The notes under the pieces were generated by a model. That model did not search any database and was not told the DNA's origin. It saw nothing but the letters and a program-made list of their open reading frames with translations. A program made the position numbers and the translations under genes. From CALRQJ02 sp943370285 (GTDB lineage Bacteria; Bacteroidota; Bacteroidia; Chitinophagales; Chitinophagaceae): a stretch of DNA of 64,000 nucleotides. Numbering within the stretch: the stretch's first letter is position 1; each line of letters begins with the position of its first letter. Positions 50,918 to 60,600 of this stretch are shown one piece after another. The stretch is from NCBI GenBank assembly GCA_943370285.1, contig CALRQJ020000014.1:46030-110029 (forward strand), in the 5' to 3' direction.

Positions 50918-51619
50918 TTACAAGTTATTTAAAGCAGCTTCCATTTCTTCCGCTAATTTATTTCCTGTTTCTGTATTCATATCTCTCAGTCTTGCAATAA
51001 TTTCTTTTTGTACTGAAATATCAAAGCCAACATCTTCGCCATCTTTCCGTAAAAGCGTTTCATTAGAAAAAATATTTTTGACCCAATCGTTTACCACAGC
51101 ATCAATTACTAAGTGTATTCTATCTTCATTACTTTTATTTTCCAGTGCATGGGGTAAGTTAAAATTCATGTACCAACATTCTCCTTCTTTTAACTCCATT
51201 CGTTCCTTATCCAGAAAAAAATCAACAAGAGGGTTTGTAGTAATTGGAATATGTAATCTTATTTCTCCTTTTTCAAAGGCAAGGTCAGCATCCCGATGTT
51301 CTTTGATAACTGCACAAGGTTCTAATTTCATTAACCGTACCGCTTTTAACTCACATTCAAAAGTCGAAAGCACTTCCTTGAAATACTCACTTTGTTCTAA
51401 AAAATAAGTGTTTTCGTATAACTCGTTTTCGATCGGTGATACATAAATATTATCAGTGTTTCCGTTGATACTTCTTAACGAAAGTACAGTCCAGCCTCCT
51501 GTATAATGCTTGGTTTGATAATGTAGTTTCCAGTGTTGCTGTGTGATTTGATTTGTTGCTTGCTGCAACAGCTTGGCATCAAACCGAAAGGGAAGGCGTA
51601 TGTATTTAATTACAGCCAT
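50918..51619 (-). CDS. Aspartyl/asparaginyl beta-hydroxylase domain protein
   Basis: A 233-residue soluble Asp/Asn beta-hydroxylase-fold enzyme. IKEHRDADLAFEKGEIRLHIPI carries the iron His and the family's Arg-His-Pro core. NFNLPHALENKSNEDRIHLVIDAVV carries the second His and the 2-oxoglutarate-binding Arg. Family members hydroxylate Asp or Asn in EGF domains, lipid A fatty acids or small amino acids. Here the substrate is unknown. It lies 6 bases downstream of the nucleotidase-like gene and 44 bases upstream of cysC, so all four minus-strand genes look like one operon. Confidence 0.9.
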   Translation of the reverse strand: MAVIKYIRLPFRFDAKLLQQATNQITQQHWKLHYQTKHYTGGWTVLSLRSINGNTDNIYVSPIENELYENTYFLEQSEYFKEVLSTFECELKAVRLMKLEPCAVIKEHRDADLAFEKGEIRLHIPITTNPLVDFFLDKERMELKEGECWYMNFNLPHALENKSNEDRIHLVIDAVVNDWVKNIFSNETLLRKDGEDVGFDISVQKEIIARLRDMNTETGNKLAEEMEAALNNL

Positions 51620-51625
51620 ATGTTA

Positions 51626-52336
51626 TCATGCAAAAGACCCAACTACGTCTTTATAAAACTTAGTGGCCACATGAATATGTTTTTTGTTGCCACTTTCGTC
51701 AAATGCGATTTCTAGTTTATTGCAGGGCAAGTTACTATTGAAAGAAGATTGTATTATCACTTCTTCTTTTTTATTGTTGCGAAGCACCATTGTTTTGGTA
51801 GTGAAATTAGTAGTGTTACCACCAAGAATAATATCAATATTTTCAGAGCTTGCTGCCAATGCTACATCATCTAGTCCTGATTTGTTTTTAAAACCAAGAT
51901 GTGAAACACAAATCACCAATTGGCAATTCTTTTCATTTTTTAAGAACGTTGCCAATTCATTTAGCTTGTTAATGTCATCCGATTCAGTGGATGCAAAACT
52001 TACAAATCCTAGTAGCATTCCGTTTTGTTTCAAAAGGGAATAACGGGTATTGAGTTCTTGTGTATGTAGATGAATTTGTGAATTGTCTACTACATTGTTA
52101 GAGACATTTAACACTATGGGTGTAGCAAACTTATTTGCACGGGAAATATATGACATGAATTCATGCTGTACCATTGCATCGGGTTCTGCACTATGCAAGA
52201 GTGTAAGACAATTGCTGTTACTAAGAAGATTGGTTGAAGTGGGAAGCACTTTTGCTAAAAGTTCCATCGGTTTTAAAGCTAGTAATGCGGCAGTAGCTAA
52301 TGACCCCTGTATAACAAATTTTCTTCTCGAATTCAT
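51626..52336 (-). CDS. Tat-exported degenerate 5'-nucleotidase-like protein (probable pseudoenzyme)
   Basis: Starts MNSRRKFVIQGSLATAALLAL, a twin-arginine signal similar to that of the intact nucleotidase at 22307. The chain keeps the fold landmarks but not the metal ligands: HTNDVH has become HSAEPD, the GDIFQGTP and GNHD segments are missing, and GGHTH has become GGNTT. ICVSHLGFKNKSGLDD is retained. The 236-residue length is shorter by about 75 residues. The reading frame is intact, so it is a maintained pseudoenzyme, not a decayed gene. It is the first gene of the hydroxylase-APS kinase-sulfotransferase operon, 6 bases before the hydroxylase. A binding or chaperone role is possible. Confidence 0.8.
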   Translation of the reverse strand: MNSRRKFVIQGSLATAALLALKPMELLAKVLPTSTNLLSNSNCLTLLHSAEPDAMVQHEFMSYISRANKFATPIVLNVSNNVVDNSQIHLHTQELNTRYSLLKQNGMLLGFVSFASTESDDINKLNELATFLKNEKNCQLVICVSHLGFKNKSGLDDVALAASSENIDIILGGNTTNFTTKTMVLRNNKKEEVIIQSSFNSNLPCNKLEIAFDESGNKKHIHVATKFYKDVVGSFA

Positions 52337-52360
52337 AACGTTGGTTTTGTATGGTTGCAT

Positions 52361-52495
52361 TAAGTGAGACTAAAAGTGTCCCAAAATACGGGTTAATGAA
52401 TTGAAAAAAAAATTATAAAAACTTAAGGTGATTTTCATACTACCTTCAAAAAAAATTACTTTCTTTAAAACTTTAAATCAATCAATCATTTATTT
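52361..52495. promoter_or_regulatory. Divergent promoter region, modification operon / tail-collar genes
   Basis: An AT-rich gap between the two divergent units. Weak -7-like words (TACTTTC near 52458, TACCTTC near 52441) are seen, but none matches fully. Shared regulation of both units is plausible. Confidence 0.4.
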
Positions 52496-53029
52496 ATGGA
52501 AGGAACAATTGCTGAAATAAGGATGTTTGCCGGCACTTTTGCACCCCGGACTTGGATTTTTTGCAATGGTCAAACAATGAGTATTGCTCAAAACACCGCC
52601 ATGTTTTCACTATTAGGAACAACATATGGTGGTAATGGCCAAACCACATTTGGTATTCCAGACTTCCGTGGTCGTGTAGCTGTAGGTACCGGTACAGGCC
52701 CCGGCTTACCTAATGTGCAATTAGGCGAAATGGCGGGTACTCCAACGGTAACGCTTACAACTGCAAATATGCCTGCTCACAATCACCAAGTAGTAGGTAA
52801 CGTAAATGTACAAGCAGCCACTGATGGTGCATTGGGTAGCGACCCTACGGGTAAATATGTAGGTCCGGGTTCTTTTTATGCTTCATCAGATCCTGTTAAT
52901 ATGGCGCCTATTGCGTTAAACTTACCAACTACTGTTGCAGGAAATAGCCAGCCCATTAGCATCATGCAGCCTTATTTAGGTATGAACTATATTATTTGCC
53001 AATTCGGCATTTTTCCATCAAGAAACTAA
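52496..53029 (+). CDS. Tail-collar (MdpB-like) protein, first copy
   Basis: A 177-residue phage tail-collar-fold protein of the 'microcystin-dependent protein' MdpB type. MEGTIAEIRMFAG, WIFCNGQTMSIAQNTAMFSL, TTYGGNGQTTFGIPDFRGR and LGEMAGTP form the collar domain. PAHNHQV supplies the family's conserved His pair, and the C-terminal QPYLGMNYIIC closes it. No signal peptide is present. No baseplate, fibre or capsid genes are near, so it is not part of a prophage. A closely similar copy follows 28 bases downstream. The biological role of MdpB proteins is unknown. Confidence 0.93.
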   Translation: MEGTIAEIRMFAGTFAPRTWIFCNGQTMSIAQNTAMFSLLGTTYGGNGQTTFGIPDFRGRVAVGTGTGPGLPNVQLGEMAGTPTVTLTTANMPAHNHQVVGNVNVQAATDGALGSDPTGKYVGPGSFYASSDPVNMAPIALNLPTTVAGNSQPISIMQPYLGMNYIICQFGIFPSRN

Positions 53030-53057
53030 TTTTAGTAACAATTAAAAGTTCAATAAA

Positions 53058-53597
53058 ATGGAAGGAACAATTGCTGAAATAAGAATGTTTGCCGGCAACT
53101 TCGCACCTAGATCTTGGCTTTTTTGCAACGGAGCAATTTTGTCCATTGCTCAAAATACCGCCTTTTTTTCCTTAATTGGTACCACATATGGTGGTAATGG
53201 GCAAACTACATTTGCAGTCCCTGACCTTAGAGGAAGGGTAGCAGTTGGTGCACAATACAGTCAAGGGCCCGGTTTGCCCGCTGTACAATTGGGTGAAATG
53301 GCTGGCACAAATACTAGCACTTTACTGTCAATCAATTTACCTGCACATAACCACCAATTGGTGGGGAACATAAATCCACAAGCATCCTCAGATGGTGCAT
53401 TGAGTAGTGATCCAACAGGTAAATATCTCGGCCCGGGTAACTTTTATGCCAATAGCGATCCTGTAAATATGGCACCTACTGCTATTAATTTGCCCACAAG
53501 TGCAGCGGGAAGTAACCAGCCTATTAGCCTGATGCAGCCTTATTTGGGTATGAATTATATTATTTGTTCAGAAGGTATTTACCCAAGTAGAAACTAA
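53058..53597 (+). CDS. Tail-collar (MdpB-like) protein, second copy
   Basis: A 179-residue tandem paralogue of the preceding gene, with the same layout: MEGTIAEIRMFAGNFAPRSW, NGQTTFAVPDLRGR, LPAHNHQL and QPYLGMNYIIC. It differs mainly in a two-residue insertion after VAVG and in Thr/Ser-rich surface positions. The first 13 residues are identical and nearly so at DNA level, indicating duplication followed by divergence under selection. Transcribed with the first copy; a strong terminator follows. Confidence 0.93.
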   Translation: MEGTIAEIRMFAGNFAPRSWLFCNGAILSIAQNTAFFSLIGTTYGGNGQTTFAVPDLRGRVAVGAQYSQGPGLPAVQLGEMAGTNTSTLLSINLPAHNHQLVGNINPQASSDGALSSDPTGKYLGPGNFYANSDPVNMAPTAINLPTSAAGSNQPISLMQPYLGMNYIICSEGIYPSRN

Positions 53598-53620
53598 GCA
53601 AAAGCTGAAATTTATTTTAT

Positions 53621-53654
53621 CCCTCTTCTTTAAAAAGAAGGGGGAATTTTTTTA
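53621..53654 (+). terminator. Terminator of the tail-collar pair
   Basis: CCCTCTTCTT and AAGAAGGGGG pair (one G-T) across TAAA, followed by AATTTTTTT. It separates the collar genes from the next genes. Confidence 0.9.
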
Positions 53655-53692
53655 ATGATTAGAAACCAACTATTAAAGCTGATTTTTATACT

Positions 53693-54856
53693 ATGCTCAA
53701 GATTGGCATACTTACACCCCGTTCTACGCTCTACCCCACTATGGGTTTCGATCTATTAAATGGATTGAAAGCGGGATTAGTTCATCATAATATCATTCAA
53801 GACATTACCATTTTTACTGATAATATTGGTTTTGGTACCGATGAACCAGATATTTATACCAAGGCCGAAAAAATGATTTTAAGTGATAATGCAGATGTTG
53901 TAATAGCATGTTGCGATAGTCGCATTGCTGCCATGTTACAACCCTTGTTTGCTGCAGCAGGCAAACTATTGTTGGTTACCAATATGGGGGCTAACTTGCC
54001 CGAAGATTGGCAGGCTCATCCTACAACTATCAACCATTCACTCAATTTTTGTTTTAATACTAGCCTCACCGGGGCACTAGCTGCCACTAAAGGCACAGGT
54101 GCACTTGCAACATCTTATTACGATGCCGGCTACAATCAAGTGTATACTATACTAACTAGGTTTCAACAAAAAGGGGGAAATATTTTGTACAATCATGTAA
54201 CGCATCTTAAAAATGAACATTTTACGTTGCAGCCATTGCAACAGTTTATGGCAAGTGAAAAAGGCACACCCAATTTACTTTGTTTGTTTTGTGCCGATAT
54301 GGCTGAGCTTTTTTACAAGGCTATTGTACCAATTCAGCAAAGTCAAGAAGCTCATCTTTTTGTATCGCCAATGATGTTGGATGAAAATTTGGCTGGCAAC
54401 TTACAACAGCAAGTGCTACTCAAAAATGTACAAGGGTATTTGCCTTGGTTATCAACTTTTACCAATGCTAACAATCAAACTTTTGTATCAGTATATCAAA
54501 ATGCACAAGGCAAAAGGCCAAATGTATTTACATTATTGGGATGGGATACGGCTACATTACTAGATCAGTTTGCTAAAGCATTGAATAATCATAACAATAA
54601 TACTACTGTGGCCATTAAAGCAATGGGACAGGTAGACGCATTGCCTAGTCCTCGTGGCTGGATTAAACTAGATCCTCAAACCAATCACATTTTCGGGCCG
54701 GCCTATTTGGTAAAAGCCACCAATAACTTTGAGTTAACTGTTGATGAAAACACTAACCTCGACATAGAAGCTGAGTGGAATAATTTCAAAGCAGAAGTTA
54801 TGTTACCTTCTGTTGAAAGTTCTTCGGCTTGGCGGAATACCTATCTGTGTATATAA
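53693..54856 (+). CDS. Periplasmic-binding-fold (type 1) protein without signal peptide
   Basis: A 387-residue protein resembling branched-chain amino acid/amide-binding ABC substrate-binding proteins (Peripla_BP_6). IGILTPRSTLYPTMGFDLLNGLKAGL forms the first beta-alpha unit, ADVVIACCDSRIAAMLQPLF the second, and LGWDTATLLDQFAKAL the C-terminal lobe. Unlike transporter components it begins directly at the fold (MLKIGILTPRS), with no signal peptide, and no ABC permease or ATPase is nearby. It is therefore likely a cytoplasmic ligand sensor or scaffold. The formyltransferase gene begins 16 bases downstream. Confidence 0.8.
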   Translation: MLKIGILTPRSTLYPTMGFDLLNGLKAGLVHHNIIQDITIFTDNIGFGTDEPDIYTKAEKMILSDNADVVIACCDSRIAAMLQPLFAAAGKLLLVTNMGANLPEDWQAHPTTINHSLNFCFNTSLTGALAATKGTGALATSYYDAGYNQVYTILTRFQQKGGNILYNHVTHLKNEHFTLQPLQQFMASEKGTPNLLCLFCADMAELFYKAIVPIQQSQEAHLFVSPMMLDENLAGNLQQQVLLKNVQGYLPWLSTFTNANNQTFVSVYQNAQGKRPNVFTLLGWDTATLLDQFAKALNNHNNNTTVAIKAMGQVDALPSPRGWIKLDPQTNHIFGPAYLVKATNNFELTVDENTNLDIEAEWNNFKAEVMLPSVESSSAWRNTYLCI

Positions 54857-54872
54857 AACAATTACATCACTA

Positions 54873-55808
54873 ATGTCTGATTTAAAAACGATTATACTTT
54901 GTAATAATCCAATTGCAATACCGGCTATAAGAGAGTTTTTGTTTTACGGAAAAGTAGGGGCTTTGGTAACCACCTGTCGAAATCAAGAAATGCAGTTACT
55001 CCTTGACCAAATTGCTCAGGGAACGGGAGTGCCGGTTCTACAGGTAAACAAAAAAAACTATACAACTGAGCTGAAAAATGCTATTGAAAAGTACCAAATC
55101 ACTGTTGGGCTTGTGATGACATTTCCGTACATCCTTCCTAAAAGTATTCTATCGCTTCCTGAAAAAGGATTTATTAACTTTCATTACGGCCTTTTGCCCC
55201 AATGCCGTGGGCCTCAGCCCATCTTATGGCATATTCTCAATGGTGATTTGGAAGGAGGAATAACGTTGCATTGCATGGATGAAGGTGTTGATACTGGTCC
55301 GATTGTTTTGCAGGAAAAGCTACCAATTGGAATAATGGATACTTACGGTATAATGCAATCAAAATTGGCACAATTAGGCGCTAAATCTGCCGCTACTTTG
55401 TTCAAAATACTGAGTTTTGGTACCATCATTCCATCTAGAGCTCAAGACGAAACAAAAGCGGGCTTTAATAAAAATCCGACAGCTCAAGATCTTACGCTAA
55501 GTTTCAAAGAAATGGACAGTCATAAATTATTGCGTACCATCAATGCTTGTAATCCTTGGAACAAGGCAGCAGGAGCTATTATTAATCATTGGATGATAGG
55601 TATGACCGAGGCCACATTACGCAAAAATATTACGAGTGAATTTGACCAAGCCGGTACCATTCTTGAGGTGAGTGAAGAAAGTGGACTTCTGGTACAAACA
55701 ATCGATAATAAAGTGTTACAAATAAATATTGTCTACCTGCAAGAAGGATTTTTAAGTGGCTGGCGATTGGCAGCATTTGGAATAAAAAAAGGCGACAGAT
55801 TTGAATAA
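54873..55808 (+). CDS. Formyltransferase (Fmt-like)
   Basis: A 311-residue protein of the 10-formyl-THF-dependent transferase fold. The start at 54873 (MSDLKTIILCNNP) is preferred, since a longer frame would overlap the upstream gene by 44 bases. GFINFHYGLLPQCRGPQPILW holds the catalytic Asn and His and the SLLP-type loop (here GLLP). HCMDEGVDTGPIV holds the catalytic Asp, so the triad is intact. A C-terminal OB-like domain follows. It is unlike the methionyl-tRNA formyltransferase in detail (CNNPIAIPAI N-terminus, divergent loop); sugar-amine or amino-acid N-formylation is more likely. Confidence 0.85.
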   Translation: MSDLKTIILCNNPIAIPAIREFLFYGKVGALVTTCRNQEMQLLLDQIAQGTGVPVLQVNKKNYTTELKNAIEKYQITVGLVMTFPYILPKSILSLPEKGFINFHYGLLPQCRGPQPILWHILNGDLEGGITLHCMDEGVDTGPIVLQEKLPIGIMDTYGIMQSKLAQLGAKSAATLFKILSFGTIIPSRAQDETKAGFNKNPTAQDLTLSFKEMDSHKLLRTINACNPWNKAAGAIINHWMIGMTEATLRKNITSEFDQAGTILEVSEESGLLVQTIDNKVLQINIVYLQEGFLSGWRLAAFGIKKGDRFE

Positions 55809-55886
55809 TTTTTATAGTATTAGGTTTTGCTTTTTTTGAATGTGAATTAAATTGTAACTTTATCATACAAATTAAATACTTCTGCT

Positions 55887-57254
55887 ATGACTAACCTCTA
55901 CAAATTGTTTTCAAAACTTTCTTACATTATTTTTTTGAGTTTCAGTTCAGTTACTATTCATGCACAAACTACTTTAGTTAAAGGTGATATTGCATTTGTT
56001 GGGTATATCGGCAATGGTACTGTTGTAGGCAATGACCAGTTTTCTTTTGTGTTACTGCGTGATATAGCAGCCAACACCGTAATAAATTTTACAGATAATG
56101 CCTGGTTACGAACCAGTGCTACTACAGGATCATTCACAACAGTAGAAGGAACGGTAACTTGGACTAGCAACGGTGCTTATATAAAAGGTACTGAAATCAA
56201 AATTGAAATAACTAGTTCAACTACCGCCACCGCAACATACTCTTATTTGATGACAAGCGGTGCAGCGGGCAGTGCAGTTGGTACACTTATGCCAAGTTTG
56301 AGTGCCAATGGTGACCAGGTTACTGCTTATCAGGGAACAAGTAGTGCACCCACTTTTATTTCTGCCATACATATGAATTCTTACAACGCTGGTATTGTTG
56401 GCGAGCCTGTAACAAATACTACATCATGGGACGGATCGTACAATACACTTAACGCATGTGGTTTGCCGGCACTTACATCTGTATCACCAGATAATTTTTT
56501 AACCAACGGGGTTGATGCATTATGGATACCTGGTAATCCTGCGGTAGAATATGATAATTCTCGTTTTAATTGTTCGGGTACACTAACTAGTGTAGCAGGC
56601 ATTCGTGCTGCTGTTTATACTTTGGCAAACTGGACCACAAGTGATAATGATGCACCGGAGTTTTCATTACCTACGGGTTGTTTTGCATCAAGCCCGCTAC
56701 CAGTCAAGTTAATTAGTTTCCAAGCTCAAAACAATTTATCTAATGTAAACACCCAATGGCAAGTAAGTAATCAAATTGATGTTAGCCATTACGAAGTTGA
56801 GCGTAGTTTCAATGCAACAAATTTCGAAAAAGTTGGTTCAGTTGCCGCCCAAACAGGTAACAGCACCATTAGTTATTCTTACCAAGATTTTACAAGTTTA
56901 AGAAGCAACGCTTCAATCATTTATTATCGATTAAAAACGGTAGATCTAAATGGCGAATTCAATTACTCTAATATTGTTAGTGTTCGTAATAGCAAAAACA
57001 ACAATATTTTAGTGGACAATCTAATAAACCCAATAGGCGATAAATTAAACTTTAATATTACCCTAAGTAATCCTAGTTTAGTGAATATTAAACTAACTGA
57101 TTCAAATGGTAAAATAGTACAAAGAAAGACCCTGCAATTAAGTGCTGGACGAACTAGTATCAATTTTTCAGATGTTCAATTTCTATCTAAAGGGATATAC
57201 TTCCTGCAAGTCAATTCTACACTAGGAAATGTTGTTAGTAAACTAGTCAAATAA
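55887..57254 (+). CDS. Secreted beta-sandwich protein with T9SS sorting domain
   Basis: A 455-residue protein with a signal peptide (MTNLYKLFSKLSYIIFLSFSSVTIHAQ). A ~230-residue domain follows with the motifs KGDIAFVGYIG, FSFVLLRDIAANTVINFTDNAW, TWTSNGAYIKGTEIKI, SANGDQVTAYQG and FISAIHMNSYN. The same domain occurs three times in the next gene. After a fibronectin-like segment (NTQWQVSNQIDVSHYEVERSF) comes a C-terminal T9SS type A sorting domain (NPIGDKLNFNI). Surface display is expected. No family name is recognised for the domain. Confidence 0.88.
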   Translation: MTNLYKLFSKLSYIIFLSFSSVTIHAQTTLVKGDIAFVGYIGNGTVVGNDQFSFVLLRDIAANTVINFTDNAWLRTSATTGSFTTVEGTVTWTSNGAYIKGTEIKIEITSSTTATATYSYLMTSGAAGSAVGTLMPSLSANGDQVTAYQGTSSAPTFISAIHMNSYNAGIVGEPVTNTTSWDGSYNTLNACGLPALTSVSPDNFLTNGVDALWIPGNPAVEYDNSRFNCSGTLTSVAGIRAAVYTLANWTTSDNDAPEFSLPTGCFASSPLPVKLISFQAQNNLSNVNTQWQVSNQIDVSHYEVERSFNATNFEKVGSVAAQTGNSTISYSYQDFTSLRSNASIIYYRLKTVDLNGEFNYSNIVSVRNSKNNNILVDNLINPIGDKLNFNITLSNPSLVNIKLTDSNGKIVQRKTLQLSAGRTSINFSDVQFLSKGIYFLQVNSTLGNVVSKLVK

Positions 57255-57656
57255 TCTTGCTTAATCAATGTTTTTATAAAGCACTAGATATAAAAGTATA
57301 GTGTTTTTTTTAGGTTATATCGCACTTCACATTGTCTAAAGTAGGTTTTAAAAAGGATGATAAAATCTTAGGATTGCTGTTATAAGTAGTTGGAAACCTT
57401 ATTGAAGGTTTGACGGTCGGCTATAGGTAAAACTTACCAAATTTTGCATCTAATTTATTTTACGATGATGAATATCTGATTAGCCGCATGTAGTGATTTA
57501 AGGTAGAATTCATAGTGCTCATTAACTTTCGATTAAATAAATCGTCCTGTTAGTAATAATTGGAATAAATAAATTTTTTTTGTTAAATTTTGTTAATAAG
57601 TTTACAGCTATCACCAAGCTTTTTTTAAAAGCACAACCTCTATTAAACTACTGTTT
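57255..57656. other. Intergenic region before the giant adhesin
   Basis: No gene is supported in these 402 bases. A short inverted repeat (AAACCTT-ATTG-AAGGTTT, about 57396-57413) could be a weak terminator for the preceding gene. The rest is AT-rich with no recognised element. Confidence 0.55.
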
Positions 57657-60600
57657 ATGAATTTTTTTCGTAAAATTTTTATCATTGTTTCCCTTCTTAT
57701 TTTTAGCCAAAAAACGATTCAAGCACAAACAACGCTAGTAGCCGGAGATATAGCAATTACGGGCTATCAAGGCTTTGGTGCGTCTGCTACTGCAGATGAG
57801 TTTTCATTCGTTTTATTACGTAATATAACTGCAAATACGGCCATCAACTTTACCGACAATGGTTGGTTGAGTACAAATGTGTTTAGAACCGGTGAGACAA
57901 CCGTTACATGGACATCCGCAACCGCATTAAATGCAGGGACAGAAGTTAAAATAGTTGGGTTAACACCAACCTTAGCCGGTGCAGGCAACCCCGGAACGGT
58001 AACAGGTGCTGCATTGTCCTTATCTGCTAATGGCGATCAGATTTTAGCCTATCAAGGTACTGTTGGGTCACCAACATTCATTACTGCCATTCATATGAAT
58101 GTGTATAGTACAACAAATAGTGATCCTGTAACAACAACCGCTGCAGCTTGGGATGGTACAGCCAACACCGGTTTTTCTAGTGCTCTTCCAACTGGACTTA
58201 CAAATGGCGTTAATGCCATGTGGATTGGTACACAAGGAGATATTAACTCAGAAAAAGACAATGCCCGATTTATTTGTGCCGGCGATCTTTCCACTGCTGT
58301 TAGCATCAAAGGGTTAATTTTTGATCAATCAAAATGGACTACATCTGATGGAGATCCTTCTGGGTTGATTTTACCTACAGGCTGTTCTTATATTACAGCC
58401 GCTGCTGCACCTACCATTAATACAAATCCTGTAAACAGTACCATTTGTGCTGGGGCCAATACGAGTTTTTCTATAACCGCTACCGGTGCCGTTACGTACC
58501 AATGGCAAGTTGATAATGGTGGTGGCTTTGCCAATATTACAGACAATGTTATTTACACAGGAGCTACAACCACTTCACTAAATATTACAGCTGCTCCGGC
58601 TTCCTTCAATGGATATTTGTATCGTTGTATAGCTTCAAACGGAACAGGTCCAACTAACTCAACTGCTGGCACATTAACCGTAAATGCATTACCCGCCGGC
58701 CCAACGTTATTAGCTAAAACCCCCGCTACTGCAACAGTAGCCGATGGTACACCGGTAAGTGCAACTTTTAACGCCGGCAGCGGTGGTACAGGTTGTTCCG
58801 ATGATTATCGATACACCACCAATGGAGGTGCATCTTATTTACCATATACACCCGGCAGCAATATTTCAACTACTGGTTTAGCTGCAGGAAGCGGTACAGT
58901 TACGATTGAAGGTAGAAGAGCCAATTGTTCTGCTGGTTGCCAAGGCAATTATGTTGCATTGGCAAGTTGGGTGGTAACTCCTTTGCCGGCAGGTGCCACA
59001 ACGCTTAATGCAGGAGATATTGCTTTTAGCAGTTATGCAGCCATAACCGATGAATTTTCGTTTGTAGTGTTAAGAAATATCGGCCCGGGTACTGTAATCA
59101 ACTTTACCAACAATGGCTGGCTCAGTACTAACGTATTCCGTACAGGTGAAGAATCTGTAACATGGACTAGTAATGCTGCTTATGCTGCAGGAACCGAAAT
59201 AAAAATCAGTGGTTTAACCGCTACTTTACAAAATGGTGGAAGTGCAGGAACTGTAACAGGAACTGCTTTAACACTCAATATTAATGGAGACCAAATCTTA
59301 GCCTATCGTGGTTCTGCAGGAGCACCTACCTTTATTAGTGCTATACATATGAATGTGTATAGTATTGCCGGTGGCGATGCTGTAAATACTTCAGCTGCTG
59401 CTTGGGATGGCGCTTCTAATAGCGTAAATGCCAGTGCACTACCTACGGGATTAACTACCGGCACCAATGCCATTTGGATTGGTACGCAAGGTGTATCTGC
59501 ATCTGAATTTGACAATTCGAGATATGGTAATTGTGCCGGTCCGGGTACGCTTGGTCCTGTAGCAACCTTACGGGCTACATTAAACAATCAAGCCAATTGG
59601 ATAAGCAATAACAACAGCCCTACACCTGGCTTTGCTATACCAACAGGTTGTAACTACCTTGGTATAGGTACACCGCCCAATCTTACAGGACAGCCTGCGA
59701 ATACCGCTGTTTGCGAATTGAGCAATACCAGTTTCGCCATAACAGTAACCGGTGCATCAACCTATCAATGGCAGGTTGATGACGGAACCGGATTTGTAAA
59801 TATTACAGACAACGCTATTTATTCAGGTGCTACAACGGCCACACTAAATATTACAGCAGCACCATTTAGTATTAACAATACACAATACCGCTGTATTGTA
59901 TCGAATGGGAGCGGAAGCGTAACATCTAATGGCGCTTCACTTACGCTTACTCCACTAGCCGTGGCGCCTACATTGCTGGCTAAAACACCTGCGACTTCAA
60001 CCGTTGCAGATGGTACACCCGTAAGTGCTACTTTTAATAATGGTAGCGGTGGCGCTATTTGTACCGATGATTTCCGTTACACTACCGATGGTGGTGCAAC
60101 TTATTTACCCTATACGCCTGGCGCTAATATCAGTACCACCGGTTTGGCGGCCGGTAGTGGTTGGATATTCATTGAAGGTAGAAGAGCAGGTTGTTCAGGA
60201 ATTTTAGCTTGTGATGCAGCCTACCGTGTACTTGCATCTTGGTATGTAACGCCTTTGCCTGTAAGTGCAACAACTTTAAATGCAGGTGATATTGCATTTA
60301 CCGGTTATACATCAACTACTGCTACTAGTGATTTCTCCTTTGTGTTGTTGCGTAATGTTGGTCCTGGTACTACCATCAACTTTACCGATAATGGTTGGTT
60401 AAGTACAAACGTATTCCGTACTGGTGAAAATACAGTTACATGGACTGCACCTGCAGGTGGATTAACCGCAGGTACAGAAATTACCATTGCAGGCCTTACT
60501 GCTACTAAAGCAGGAGGTGGTGCAGCAGGTACAGTAACCGGAACTGCATTAGGCTTATCACAAATTGGCGACCAAGTATTAGCATACCGAGGTCCCACAG

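Noticed and set aside
52496..53597. Prophage remnant
   Set aside because: The collar domain is the only phage-like feature. MdpB-type proteins occur widely outside phages, and neighbours are metabolic or modification genes.
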